64,000 bases of DNA. Source: DASRFR01 sp035651455. GTDB taxonomy: Bacteria > Acidobacteriota > Terriglobia > Terriglobales > Acidobacteriaceae. The notes below the pieces were generated by a model. The model made no database searches. It was given only the letters and a program-made list of their open reading frames with translations, and was not told the origin of the DNA. Made by a program: the position numbers and the translations under genes. The stretch covers positions 62,001 to 126,000 of the forward strand of contig DASRFR010000049.1 of NCBI GenBank assembly GCA_035651455.1. Reading direction: 5' to 3'. Numbering within the stretch: the stretch's first letter is position 1; every line of letters starts with the position of its first letter. Positions 36,445 through 45,582 of the stretch are shown here, in pieces.

Positions 36445-37605
36445 ATGAGAGTGGCCATCGATATCCGCCGCATGACGGAGTTCGGCATTGGCACTTACAT
36501 TCGCAATGTTGTCCGCGCCATGGGCCGGGTCGATCGTGTACACGAATATGTTCTGATCGGGTCGCCTGAAAAAGTCCAGGAAATCGGTTCTCTTCCGTCC
36601 AATTTTTCCGCTATGCCGTTGCTGGAACCGGATACTGTCGCCAAAGGCTACTTCGAATTTCGCGCCATTGTGAAACGCCTGCGCTGCGATCTGGTCCATA
36701 TCCCGCATCTGTTCTGGCTTCCCCGGGCATTGCCCTGCCGCTATGTGATGACGGTTCACGACGTTCTCGAGCATATGTATCGCGCGCGCGATCACTCCGG
36801 TCTTCGCCGGTCGCTGCACTTTCAGTTGACCCGCCGCGTGCTCAAGGGTGCTTCCCGCATTTTTGCCGTCTCGCAGTTCACCAAGAAAGAGATCGAACAG
36901 CTGTTTGGAATTCCATCGCAGTGCATTGAGGTCGTCTACAACGCCATCGACGAGCGCTTTCTGCGCGGCCACGCTTCCGAAGCTGATCGCCAACTCATCG
37001 CGGAGCGTTACCAGGTCACTTACCCTTTTCTCCTGTATGCCGGGGCTATCAGCCCGCACAAGAATCTCATTCGCATCATTGAAGCGTTTTCCGCCGTGAA
37101 GACCGAGCTGGCGAGGGACGCGATCTATCCAGATCTGAAGCTGATCATTATCGGCGATGCCCTGTCTGGCCACCCCGATTTGCGACGCACCGTGGTTCGC
37201 AGCGGCGTGCAAAATGACGTGCGCTTCCTGGGCTTCGTGCCGATTGAAGTGCTTCGGATTTTCTACGACAACGCCAAGATTTTCGTCTTTCCCTCTCTCT
37301 ACGAAGGCTTCGGACTTCCACCTCTGGAAGCTATGGCGCATGGAACCCCCGTGGTCACTTCAAACACCTCGTCGCTGCCTGAAGTAACCGGCAAGGCCGC
37401 CGTCCTGGTGAATCCGGAAAACGTTTTTGAAATCAGGCGTGCCTTGCACCGCGTCCTGGTTGATCAATCGTTCCGCGAAAGACTCAAGGAACGTGGCTAC
37501 GAGCAGGCCAAGCGCTTTTCCTGGGACGACTCCGTCCGCAGAATTCTTTCCGCCTATGAAGAAGTCGCGGGAGCCCGTCGCAAGAGCGAAGTCGCTGCCG
37601 ATTGA
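36445..37605 (+). CDS. Glycosyltransferase family 4 (GT-B fold)
   Basis: Retaining GT-B glycosyltransferase of 386 residues, likely in polysaccharide or lipopolysaccharide synthesis. The N-terminal half begins MRVAIDIRRMTEFGIGTYIR; the C-terminal nucleotide-sugar domain has FLLYAGAISPHKNLIRIIEA, VRFLGFVPIEVLRIFYDNAK and the E-x7-E motif in YEGFGLPPLEAMAHGTPVVT. It has no membrane segment. TTAAAT (36432-36437) is seven bases before the ATG and no ribosome site is visible, a possible leaderless start. Donor and acceptor are unknown. Confidence 0.9.
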   Translation: MRVAIDIRRMTEFGIGTYIRNVVRAMGRVDRVHEYVLIGSPEKVQEIGSLPSNFSAMPLLEPDTVAKGYFEFRAIVKRLRCDLVHIPHLFWLPRALPCRYVMTVHDVLEHMYRARDHSGLRRSLHFQLTRRVLKGASRIFAVSQFTKKEIEQLFGIPSQCIEVVYNAIDERFLRGHASEADRQLIAERYQVTYPFLLYAGAISPHKNLIRIIEAFSAVKTELARDAIYPDLKLIIIGDALSGHPDLRRTVVRSGVQNDVRFLGFVPIEVLRIFYDNAKIFVFPSLYEGFGLPPLEAMAHGTPVVTSNTSSLPEVTGKAAVLVNPENVFEIRRALHRVLVDQSFRERLKERGYEQAKRFSWDDSVRRILSAYEEVAGARRKSEVAAD

Positions 37606-37973
37606 CTGTCCGCCTCTGCGCGACGATACTTCGCTGCCATCAATCCTCCCGCGCAGCCTTCGCCAACTGACAACCGCCCCTGTTCAAATAACACTGGGCG
37701 TGTCAGGCAACAATTTGTTCGCCCGCAGGATTGTTTGGCGCCTCTCCAAAGTGCCTCTCCACTTCTCATAGAGGGCATGCTTCCTCTCTTCTGAATTCCA
37801 TAGTTTGTTCACAATCAGAATCTTGTTCCGCGCCTAAATGCAGAGTATTTCAGCGCCGCGCCGTTTTGGCAGCGGCCGTGCGTTACTCCAGGTATCTCTC
37901 CGCGATGTGGGGAGACTTAGACAATCTCCCGTTGTTTGGGAATTTTCGCTTTTGTCTTCGCAAGGAGGAGTTC
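37606..37973. other. Long leader/promoter region of the second TonB receptor
   Basis: A 368-base stretch with no convincing gene. The frame of the TonB receptor is open back to 37731, but the signal peptide and AAGGAGG ribosome site fix the real start at 37974. No clear promoter consensus stands out; a TTGTTC-rich stretch lies near 37806-37830. Confidence 0.4.
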
Positions 37974-40900
37974 ATGAATTGCCACTTTCGCCGGCAAGCA
38001 ACGTCAGCCATGTTGTTGGCGCTGTTGATTGTTTTCTCGGCAATCTTAGCTTTGGGACAGGGTATCGTGACCGGATCCGCGTCCGGTGTTGTGCAGGATC
38101 CGCAAGGCGCGGTCATCAACGCCGCGTCAGTCAGCGCGACCCAGTTGGAAACCAATCGCCAGTTTCAAACTGTAACCAATAATTCCGGGCAGTTTGCTTT
38201 GCGCCAACTGCCTCCCGGCCACTATGCCATCACCATCTCTTCCCCGAATTTCCAGGACTTCAAGGTTGAGAACCTGCAGGTCGTTGTGGGCCAGGACAGT
38301 TCGGTGGGCAATGTGAAGATGCAACTCGGCAACAAGCAGGAGACGGTTACCGTTGAGGGAGCCGCGCCGATCGTGGAGTCCACCACGAACGAGATATCCT
38401 CCAGCTTCGACACCAAGAAGGCGGCCGATCTCCCGGTGGGAAACACCTTCGACTCTCTGGCGCTGTTCGTGCCTGGCGTCGCCACCGCGGGCGATGGCGG
38501 TTTCGGCAACAACAATGGCGCTGAGTTTTCCGTCAATGGACAGCGCGCCCGTTCCAATAACTACCAACTCGACGGCCAGAGCAACAATGACAACGTCATT
38601 GGTGGCCCGTCGATCTTCTTCGGCAACCAGGATGTGATTGCGGAAGTCCAGGTAGTCACGAACTACAGCGCCGAGTACGGCCGCAACGTGGGCTCGGTCG
38701 TGAACTACGTGACTAAGTCGGGCACTAACTCCTATCACGGCACCGCTTACGAATTCTGGCAGGGCAGTCACTTTGATTCGCTCGAAAACCAGGAAAAAAA
38801 TCCTTTGCTTGGTTTTTGCACGCCAGGACAGGACCCGTCCGCCGGATGCACGAAGCCGGAGGTGAGCCGCTATGTCGATAATCGCTTCGGTGGCACCATC
38901 GGTGGCCCCATCAAGAAAGACAAAGTCTGGTTCTTCGGATCGACCAACCTGGAACGCTTGAGGCAGGGCGCTGCTCCCAGTTCCTCCGGCAATTCCTTGA
39001 CCCCGACTTTTACCGGCCTGCAACAATTGCAGACTGCATTTCCCAACAATCCTGGCGTCGCGGCCCTTGCCTCGATCGGGCCCCAGGCAATCAAGTCGGG
39101 TAATCCCAGCTTCACCGGGGTCACCACTCGGCTCGTCAGTGATGATCCGACCGTGGATTGCACGGCGACCCCGGGCAGTTGCGTGCCCATTCAGTTTGGA
39201 ACCATCACTCGCTTCATCCCGTCCATTTTTAACGACTATGAAGCGACGGGCCGCATCGACACGCAATTAACCCAGAAAGACCGCCTGTTCGGCCGCTACA
39301 TCTTCCAGCAGACTATCTTTACCAACGAACAGTTCTTCGGAGGCGCGGCCGGCGCGGCCGGCAACTTTGTCGATGTGGGAGGGCGCTCTCAACAGATTGG
39401 CCTCGACTTGACCCACACCTTCAACGAAAGATTTCTCGATCAGACACGGTTCAGTTACTCGCGCTCCAGATCGTCGTTTGATGGCGGCGCATTTCCCAAC
39501 TGCCTGCAGACAAATCTCGCCGGCTGTACTCCGCAGATCAATCTTTTGAGTCCGAATGATTTGAGCTTCGGCGAAAACATAGTTTTCCCGCAAGGGCGAA
39601 TCATCAACATCTACCAGGTCCAGAACAACGCTTCTTATGCCAAGGACAAGCATCTGCTGAAGTTTGGCGGCGAGTATGATCATCAACGTTCGCCGAATTT
39701 CGGACTGTTCAACGTCAACGGTCTATACAATTTCGCCGACTTCAACGCGCTGCTCGCCAATCAACCCCTTGCGGTCAGCATCACCCAGGGCAACTTTGAA
39801 CTTCCCCTCAAGGAAAACGATCTTGCCTTTTACTTCCAGGATGACTGGCGCATAAAAGACAATCTCACTTTGAATTTGGGCCTTCGCTGGGAGTGGGACT
39901 CGCAGGCCATCAACCTCCTGCACGACCTCTCGGTGAAGCAACAAACCGGACCCCATCCTTTCTGGGATACGTCGCTTCCTTTGAACCAGACCACCGTCAA
40001 TACTGTGCCGGAACACTGGCACAATTTTGGCCCGGTGCTCGGCTTTGCCTGGACGCCCCGCATTTTCAAGAAGATCATGGGTGAGGACCAGACCGTCATT
40101 CGTGGCGGCTTCCGAATCGCCTACGAATACGAGTACTACAACATGGGCACCAACGTGGGTGGCGGAGCCCCGTTTGTGAATGCGGTGAATTTTTCGCCCA
40201 CCAACTTGCCTGGCCTGCCAAACGGCACCAACTTCTTCGCGCCCGCTATCCAGGCCGCGTTGCTGCCGCTGGCTCCCACCGGTGGCAATCCTGGATTTCG
40301 CGGTCAGACCATCCTCTCGCCTACGTTCGGAACGCCCTACTCACAACAATGGAACCTGGGCGTGCAGCGCAGAATTGGTCCCAAGACGGCCGTCGAAGTT
40401 CGCTATGTCGGCAGCCACACGTTGCATAATTTCCAGGAAACCAATGGCAATCCGGCTCTGAGCCCGCTCATTCAGGCGGGTTTCGGAAACCTGATTCCTC
40501 CCGGCCTTACTCCCTGTACGACTCCCGGTGCTCCCGGGTCTGATTTCGGGCGTGTCGATTGCAGCCGCACCAACGTAGTCAAATACGATACGACCGCTTA
40601 CTCCATCTATCACGCCCTGCAGTCTGAACTGAGAATGCAGAACTGGCACGGCCTCACCGCCAACGCTACTTACACCTTCAGCAAGACCATCGACAACACC
40701 AGCGAAGCGTTTTCGTCGCAGGGCGGATTCGGTGGAAATACTCTGGCCTACGCGCAAAACCCGTTTGACATCAGTCGGGCGGAGCGCGGGATCAGCGGCT
40801 ACTCCTATCCTCATGTCGTCGGCGTGCTCATGATTTACGACCTGCCCTTTTTCAAAGGACAGACCGGGTTCCTGGGACGCGCGCTCGGCGGTTGGGAAGT

Positions 40901-41489
40901 CAGCACCACCTACCGCTACACCAGCGGTCAGCCATACACGGTGGTGCAGGTGCCGCCGTCTAACGGACTGTCGCTATGCGATCCCACCAACTTCACCGGT
41001 GGATCGGTGTTCGATGCCTGCCGTCCGATTCTTGAGAATCGCGGCGCACCATTCGCTTCGGTCGGGACGTGCACCAACCCGGCGGCAGCCGATTGCGGCA
41101 TCGTGGATATCGCCAGCAGTCAGCCGACAACTCTCAGCGCGGTTCATTGGATCATCAACGACAACAACGCGGCCAAGTTCTTGGGCTCGCCTTTCCTCGG
41201 CGCCGCCCGGAACCTTTACCGCGGACAACCCATCAGCACCGCGAACCTGTCAGTCTTCAAGAACCTGAAGTTGACCGAGCGCTTCACCATGCAACTGCAG
41301 GCGCAAGCGTTCAACGTGATGAACACGCAGTTCCGTGGAGTGCCGTTTGCGGATGTCGATGGAGCGGTGAACGGTTCCTTCGGGAGTACAGCGTTTAACA
41401 ACAACGGTGGGGGCACTTTTGCCGGCAACACGGTCTACGACGGCATCGCTCGTCGGCGACTGTTGTTTGGGGCGAAGGTGATTTTCTAA
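37974..41489 (+). CDS. TonB-dependent receptor, Oar-like, with carboxypeptidase-regulatory domain
   Basis: Complete 1171-residue outer-membrane receptor. The ATG 37974 has AAGGAGG closely upstream and opens a signal peptide (LLALLIVFSAILALGQG). The Ig-like carboxypeptidase-regulatory domain follows (GSASGVVQDPQGAVINAASV, about residues 30-110), then the plug (AADLPVGNTFDSLALFVPGV; FSVNGQRARSNNYQLDGQSN) and a long barrel with many QQWNLGVQRRIGPKTAVEVR-type strands. The C-terminus LLFGAKVIF ends in the outer-membrane Phe. No regulator or enzyme adjacent indicates the substrate. A strong terminator follows. Confidence 0.95.
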   Translation: MNCHFRRQATSAMLLALLIVFSAILALGQGIVTGSASGVVQDPQGAVINAASVSATQLETNRQFQTVTNNSGQFALRQLPPGHYAITISSPNFQDFKVENLQVVVGQDSSVGNVKMQLGNKQETVTVEGAAPIVESTTNEISSSFDTKKAADLPVGNTFDSLALFVPGVATAGDGGFGNNNGAEFSVNGQRARSNNYQLDGQSNNDNVIGGPSIFFGNQDVIAEVQVVTNYSAEYGRNVGSVVNYVTKSGTNSYHGTAYEFWQGSHFDSLENQEKNPLLGFCTPGQDPSAGCTKPEVSRYVDNRFGGTIGGPIKKDKVWFFGSTNLERLRQGAAPSSSGNSLTPTFTGLQQLQTAFPNNPGVAALASIGPQAIKSGNPSFTGVTTRLVSDDPTVDCTATPGSCVPIQFGTITRFIPSIFNDYEATGRIDTQLTQKDRLFGRYIFQQTIFTNEQFFGGAAGAAGNFVDVGGRSQQIGLDLTHTFNERFLDQTRFSYSRSRSSFDGGAFPNCLQTNLAGCTPQINLLSPNDLSFGENIVFPQGRIINIYQVQNNASYAKDKHLLKFGGEYDHQRSPNFGLFNVNGLYNFADFNALLANQPLAVSITQGNFELPLKENDLAFYFQDDWRIKDNLTLNLGLRWEWDSQAINLLHDLSVKQQTGPHPFWDTSLPLNQTTVNTVPEHWHNFGPVLGFAWTPRIFKKIMGEDQTVIRGGFRIAYEYEYYNMGTNVGGGAPFVNAVNFSPTNLPGLPNGTNFFAPAIQAALLPLAPTGGNPGFRGQTILSPTFGTPYSQQWNLGVQRRIGPKTAVEVRYVGSHTLHNFQETNGNPALSPLIQAGFGNLIPPGLTPCTTPGAPGSDFGRVDCSRTNVVKYDTTAYSIYHALQSELRMQNWHGLTANATYTFSKTIDNTSEAFSSQGGFGGNTLAYAQNPFDISRAERGISGYSYPHVVGVLMIYDLPFFKGQTGFLGRALGGWEVSTTYRYTSGQPYTVVQVPPSNGLSLCDPTNFTGGSVFDACRPILENRGAPFASVGTCTNPAAADCGIVDIASSQPTTLSAVHWIINDNNAAKFLGSPFLGAARNLYRGQPISTANLSVFKNLKLTERFTMQLQAQAFNVMNTQFRGVPFADVDGAVNGSFGSTAFNNNGGGTFAGNTVYDGIARRRLLFGAKVIF

Positions 41490-41516
41490 CAGCAACTTGC
41501 GGCAGTAGTGCTCTAA

Positions 41517-41547
41517 GGCCGGTTCGGGGGAACCGGCCATTTTTTTT
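41517..41547 (+). terminator. Rho-independent terminator after the TonB receptor
   Basis: Nine-base perfect stem GGCCGGTTC (41517-41525) and GAACCGGCC (41530-41538), loop GGGG, then A and eight T (41540-41547). Confidence 0.92.
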
Positions 41548-41753
41548 GTCGACGCGGGAATCGATGCTGGCAAATTTTGTGTGCTGGAACTGAAAACGAG
41601 AACTCGCAATCTAGTTAGATCATACCTAACTATAACCCGCGCTAAGCGGTTAGAGGGTTAGGAGCTGCGGTTTGCATCAGTCTTTGATCGGAAAAGTGGC
41701 GCCAGACGCTCCAACGTGGAACATTGTTTAGGCGTCCATATCCTGCAACCCGC
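41548..41753. other. Non-coding region with an inverted repeat
   Basis: About 200 bases between the receptor terminator and the end of the small basic-protein gene. The only structure seen is a 7-base inverted repeat TAGTTAG (41612-41618) and CTAACTA (41626-41632). I see no gene in it. Confidence 0.4.
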
Positions 41754-41927
41754 TTACTTCACCAGCGGATTGCCCGGCGACACCAATTCCAGTCGGTGCA
41801 GTTTGGCACGCAACTGATTCTGTTCGTTATCGTTGGAAGAGGCTGCGAGACGCTTGCGCAACTTCAATACTTTTTCTTTACGGGTTCGGCGGCGGCGAAT
41901 CTCAGGCCGTCGGCTTGGTCCTGACAT
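41754..41927 (-). CDS. Small highly basic protein (57 residues), unknown function
   Basis: A real small gene: ATG 41925-41927 has AGGAG six bases upstream (ideal), TAA at 41754-41756, and the frame is free of stops. The product starts MSGPSRRPEIRRRRTRKEKV, continues as a charged helix with KLRKRLAASSNDNEQ and QLRAKLHRLE, and ends LVSPGNPLVK. It is strongly basic at the N-terminus and looks coiled-coil or nucleic-acid binding. The pattern recalls very small Arg-rich proteins such as the DUF6800 type found in acidobacteria and planctomycetes, but I cannot confirm the family. It stands alone between the TonB receptor and the deacetylase gene. Confidence 0.72.
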   Translation of the reverse strand: MSGPSRRPEIRRRRTRKEKVLKLRKRLAASSNDNEQNQLRAKLHRLELVSPGNPLVK

Positions 41928-42044
41928 TGATCACTCCTGGTTTCTGGAATTTACGTGATAGCGGACGGAAACAGTGGCTTGTGGGAAGCCGCCAATAACC
42001 GACCCGAAATTCTAGTCGCAGTCAGCACCGCTCTGCAAATTGGT

Positions 42045-43013
42045 TCACGGCTGCGGCTGGTGCAGTGTCCGCGCGCGATCACTCACCCACTGCGGAAACA
42101 CTGGCGCACCCTGCGGCGGCTTTCCCAAAGTGATGGCCCAGTGCTCCATCCATCCCGTGCCTTCTTCTCCCACGTAGGTATCGGGCAATGAGTACGCTTC
42201 GTCTTCGAGTGCATCGCCCAATGTAATAAAGCGATAGCCCCGCTTGCGCAGAACCTCTAGGAGTTCGCCGATGTGATCGGCCTCAAGCTGATTGCCGTGC
42301 AACAACAGGACTTGCCGCGGCTCGTAACCAATCGTCTGTTTCGCCAACTGTTCTTCGTAGGCAAAAACCGAATCGCTATATGTAAGATAGCTGCTCACCA
42401 GCTGCTCTTGCAGCGCGGCGTCATTCCGCTTCTTGGCGTCATCGTAAACGCCGGCATACATCCAGTCCCAGGCGTCGAGCGTCACGGGCGCGATCCGGTA
42501 ACCTCTGGCCACGAGAAATGCTTCCGCCTCGCGACGGGTCTGCAGATCGCGCCCAACATCTAGATAGGGGTGACGGAAATAGCGCACCTTCATCTTGTGC
42601 TCGGCGAGCAGCAGCGAGATCACGCTCTCACCCTGCACGATGTCGTCCTCCCAGGCCTTGAGTCCCGCCTGGTTCAGAGACATATGGCTGTAGGTGTGAT
42701 TGCCGAGCTCGAAGCCGTAGTCGAGCCACATCTGCAATGCCTTGATGCGCTCGTCCACTTCACCGGTCTTGTAGAGCTTCTTTTCGTTGACGAAGCCGAC
42801 AGCCGGCACTTTCTGGTCGCGCAGAGTACCGAGAAGCTTCGTCGTCATTTCCGTAATCTGTGCAGCGGTCATGAAGTTGGCCGCGCCCGCAGGCAAATCG
42901 TCGATGGTGATAGCGACCTGGCGGTCTGGTTGATTAGCGGCCTGCGACAGCGAAGAAAAAATGGCGCTCAACAGAGCGAATAAGAAGATGGCGAAAACCC
43001 GCGGCCCTCTCAT
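42045..43013 (-). CDS. Exported polysaccharide deacetylase (NodB/CE4 fold)
   Basis: Secreted carbohydrate esterase-4 of 322 residues that removes acetyl groups from a polysaccharide such as peptidoglycan or chitin-like polymer. ATG 43013 has GGAGG eight bases upstream and a signal peptide (MRGPRVFAIFLFALLSAIFS); an upstream GTG overlaps the ribosome site and is unlikely. Motif 1 is VAITIDDLP (two Asp), motif 2 is GNHTYSHMS (His-x3-His), motif 3 is FRHPYLDVG, and a late LLLHGNQLEADH supplies the last His. Divergent from queA. Confidence 0.9.
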   Translation of the reverse strand: MRGPRVFAIFLFALLSAIFSSLSQAANQPDRQVAITIDDLPAGAANFMTAAQITEMTTKLLGTLRDQKVPAVGFVNEKKLYKTGEVDERIKALQMWLDYGFELGNHTYSHMSLNQAGLKAWEDDIVQGESVISLLLAEHKMKVRYFRHPYLDVGRDLQTRREAEAFLVARGYRIAPVTLDAWDWMYAGVYDDAKKRNDAALQEQLVSSYLTYSDSVFAYEEQLAKQTIGYEPRQVLLLHGNQLEADHIGELLEVLRKRGYRFITLGDALEDEAYSLPDTYVGEEGTGWMEHWAITLGKPPQGAPVFPQWVSDRARTLHQPQP

Positions 43014-43060
43014 CGAGCAGTCCTCCACGTCACAACATACAGGAACTCAGAGGCGCTCTC

Positions 43061-43066
43061 TATAAT
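43061..43066 (+). promoter_or_regulatory. -10 element of queA, five bases before a GTG start
   Basis: A perfect TATAAT ends five bases before GTG 43072, the closest such case in the window; no ribosome site is present. It predicts transcription starting at or next to the start codon. Confidence 0.5.
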
Positions 43067-43071
43067 CAATC

Positions 43072-44181
43072 GTGCTTGTTTCGGATTTTGACTACGAGCT
43101 GCCGGAATCGCTGATCGCGCAGGAATCGCTGCAGGATCGCTCTTCTTCCCGCATGTTGCATCTCATCCGCTCGAGCGGCGAACTCCGCGACCGCATGTTT
43201 CGCGAATTCCCGGACCTGCTGCGTGCGGACGATCTCCTGGTCGTGAATAACACCCGCGTGTTTCCCGCGCGCCTGTACGGAAGAAGAAGCGGTTCCCGCT
43301 CGCAGCCGCTCAGCCCGCGCAATCCGGCATCACGCGACTTCCTGCATGGGCGCGTGGAAGTTCTGCTGACGCGGCAGGTGTCAGAGACACCGAACGAATG
43401 GGAATGCCTGGTGCGTCCGGGACGGAAAATCGGAACAGGCGAGCGGCTGTTCTTTGGCGACGGCGATCAACTTCATGCCGAGGTCATGGCGCGAGGTTCG
43501 TTCGGCGAGCGTCGCATCCGTTTTGCGCCTGCCGCCCAGGATTTCTTTCAACAACTGCAGGAGATCGGCCATGTCCCGTTACCTCCGTACATTTCGCGGC
43601 AGGATCGCGCGAGCGACCAGCAGCACTACCAAACCGTCTACGCCCGTGAGCGGGGCTCGGTAGCCGCTCCCACCGCCGGCCTGCACTTTACCCCGGAGAT
43701 TCTCGAACGAATACGCGGGCGCGGCATCGACGTCGCGGAACTCACGCTGCATGTCGGCCTGGGTACTTTCCAGCCGGTACGGGTCAAGAAAGTGGAGGAG
43801 CATCGCATGCACGGGGAGTCCTACTCCATCCCGCCGGAGACCGCAAGCAAGGTGAACCGGGCGCTCGCGCAGGGTCGACGCATTGTTGCGGTAGGCACGA
43901 CCACGGTGCGAACGCTGGAGTTTGCCGCTCAGCGATCCGACGCGACCGGCGAGCGAGCGCAAATCATTCGCGGGAGCGGCGAGGCAAATTTATTTATTTA
44001 TCCGGGGTTTCGTTATCGCGTAGTGGGAGCGCTGCTCACGAATTTCCACCTGCCGCAATCGACGTTGCTGATGCTAGTCAGCGCATTCGCCTCCCGGGAC
44101 CAGGTGCTCAGTGCATATCGACATGCCGTGGCAGAAAAATATCGCTTCTATTCCTATGGCGATTGCATGTTCGTTGAGTAG
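43072..44181 (+). CDS. queA: tRNA preQ1(34) S-adenosylmethionine ribosyltransferase-isomerase QueA
   Basis: Adds the epoxycyclopentane part from S-adenosylmethionine to preQ1 in tRNA, the penultimate step of queuosine synthesis. The 369-residue length and motifs are typical: FDYELPESLIAQESLQDRSS, LLVVNNTRVFPARLYG, PLPPYISRQDRASDQQHYQT, YARERGSVAAPTAGLHFTPE, ELTLHVGLGTFQPV, and the C-terminal LFIYPGFRYRVVGALLTNFH. The start is GTG 43072. Confidence 0.97.
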   Translation: MLVSDFDYELPESLIAQESLQDRSSSRMLHLIRSSGELRDRMFREFPDLLRADDLLVVNNTRVFPARLYGRRSGSRSQPLSPRNPASRDFLHGRVEVLLTRQVSETPNEWECLVRPGRKIGTGERLFFGDGDQLHAEVMARGSFGERRIRFAPAAQDFFQQLQEIGHVPLPPYISRQDRASDQQHYQTVYARERGSVAAPTAGLHFTPEILERIRGRGIDVAELTLHVGLGTFQPVRVKKVEEHRMHGESYSIPPETASKVNRALAQGRRIVAVGTTTVRTLEFAAQRSDATGERAQIIRGSGEANLFIYPGFRYRVVGALLTNFHLPQSTLLMLVSAFASRDQVLSAYRHAVAEKYRFYSYGDCMFVE

Positions 44182-44348
44182 GTTCGCGCACGACTGATCC
44201 CGCGCTATATCACCCGGAGGTGGGGAGAAAGCCCCGTTTGCATTCGACGATCGACTCGCAAGCTCTTCTAAGTTGCTGATACTACAGGGTCAATGTAGCG
44301 TTTCGGGTGGACCGCTTTGGCATCGCATGTGCATTTTCCTAATACGCG

Positions 44349-45554
44349 ATGAGCCAGCTTTTTGTCAGCGCTCCCGGATCCGTGCAGGCTTCTCCCCTAG
44401 CTTCGCAAGAAGTCGAAGTATCGGTCATCCTCCCCTGCCTGAACGAAGCGGAAACCGTGGGTGAGTGCATCGCCCAGATCCAATCGACATTTGAAAAGCA
44501 CGGCATCTCGGGAGAGATCGTGGTTGCCGACAACGGCAGCAGGGACGCTTCGGCCATCATCGCCGACGCAATGGGCGCGCGTGTCATCAACGTGGCGCGC
44601 AAGGGTTATGGGAGCGCGCTGATGGGAGGAATCGAAGCCGCCCGGGGCAGGTACGTGGTGATGGGCGACTCGGACTGCAGCTACGACTTTCGCGACATCC
44701 CGAATTTTATAGCTGAGCTGCAGGATGGCTGTGACCTGGTGATGGGCAATCGCTTTCGCGGCGGAATTCGTCACGGGGCCATGCCGCTGCTGCATCGTTA
44801 CCTGGGAAATCCTGTCCTGACTGGACTGGGGCGTCTCTTCTTCAAGAGCGAGTGCGGCGATTTTCACTGCGGCCTGCGCGCGTTTCGCAAAAGCGCTTAC
44901 GACCGGATGAACTTACGCACCACGGGCATGGAATTCGCCAGTGAGATGGTGGTGAAAGCGACCCTGTTCGGAATGCGCGTGAGCGAAGTGCCCACGACCT
45001 TGTCTCCTGACGCGCGCAGCCGACCGCCTCATCTGCGTAGCTGGCGCGATGGCTGGCGCCACTTGCGCTTCCTGCTGCTTTACAGCCCGCGGTGGCTGTT
45101 CCTGTATCCCGGAACGCTTTTGATGTTGCTGGGCACGGCGGCAGGGATCTTTCTCTTGCCCGGCCCGCGAAAAATTGGCGGCATTGTGCTGGACATCCAC
45201 ACTCTGTTGTATGCAGCGCTTGCCGTACTGGTCGGATTCCAGGCAGTCCTGTTCGCCCTGTTCACCAAGGTGTTTGCCATCACCGAGGGCCTGCTGCCGG
45301 AGGATCCCAGCCTGAAGCGGCTGTTCAAGATCTTTACTCTCGAGATCGGGCTAGTGGCCGGCCTCTCCACGCAGCTTGCCGGAGTCGCCTGCGCCGTCTA
45401 CTCCGTGCTGCTATGGAACGGGCACGGCTTCGGTAACATGGATCCCAGTTCGCTGATGCGGGTAGTAGTGCTGGCAGTGGGGTTGGTGCTGCTCGGGGTC
45501 GAGATCACACTATCCAGTTTCTTCTTCAGCGTTCTGGGACTTGCGCGGAAATGA
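44349..45554 (+). CDS. Glycosyltransferase family 2 with C-terminal membrane helices
   Basis: A 401-residue DPM1/GtrB-like enzyme that moves a sugar from a nucleotide donor to a lipid carrier. The GT-A domain has VSVILPCLNEAETVGECI, IVVADNGSRDASAIIA, ARKGYGSALMGGIEAARGRY and the DxD-type MGDSDCSYDFRDIP, then GNRFRGGIRHGAMPLLHRYL. The C-terminal third holds about four membrane helices (YPGTLLMLLGTAAGIFLL, LYAALAVLVGFQAVLFALF, GLVAGLSTQLAGVACAVYSV, VVVLAVGLVLLGVEITLSSF). The next gene, a polytopic membrane protein, follows directly and may use the lipid-linked sugar. Confidence 0.9.
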   Translation: MSQLFVSAPGSVQASPLASQEVEVSVILPCLNEAETVGECIAQIQSTFEKHGISGEIVVADNGSRDASAIIADAMGARVINVARKGYGSALMGGIEAARGRYVVMGDSDCSYDFRDIPNFIAELQDGCDLVMGNRFRGGIRHGAMPLLHRYLGNPVLTGLGRLFFKSECGDFHCGLRAFRKSAYDRMNLRTTGMEFASEMVVKATLFGMRVSEVPTTLSPDARSRPPHLRSWRDGWRHLRFLLLYSPRWLFLYPGTLLMLLGTAAGIFLLPGPRKIGGIVLDIHTLLYAALAVLVGFQAVLFALFTKVFAITEGLLPEDPSLKRLFKIFTLEIGLVAGLSTQLAGVACAVYSVLLWNGHGFGNMDPSSLMRVVVLAVGLVLLGVEITLSSFFFSVLGLARK

Positions 45555-45582
45555 TGCTGTGCCTCCCGGGGATTCAACCACA

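Noticed and set aside
37731..37973. N-terminal extension of the second TonB receptor
   Set aside because: The frame is open, but the AAGGAGG ribosome site and signal peptide at 37974 fix the start.
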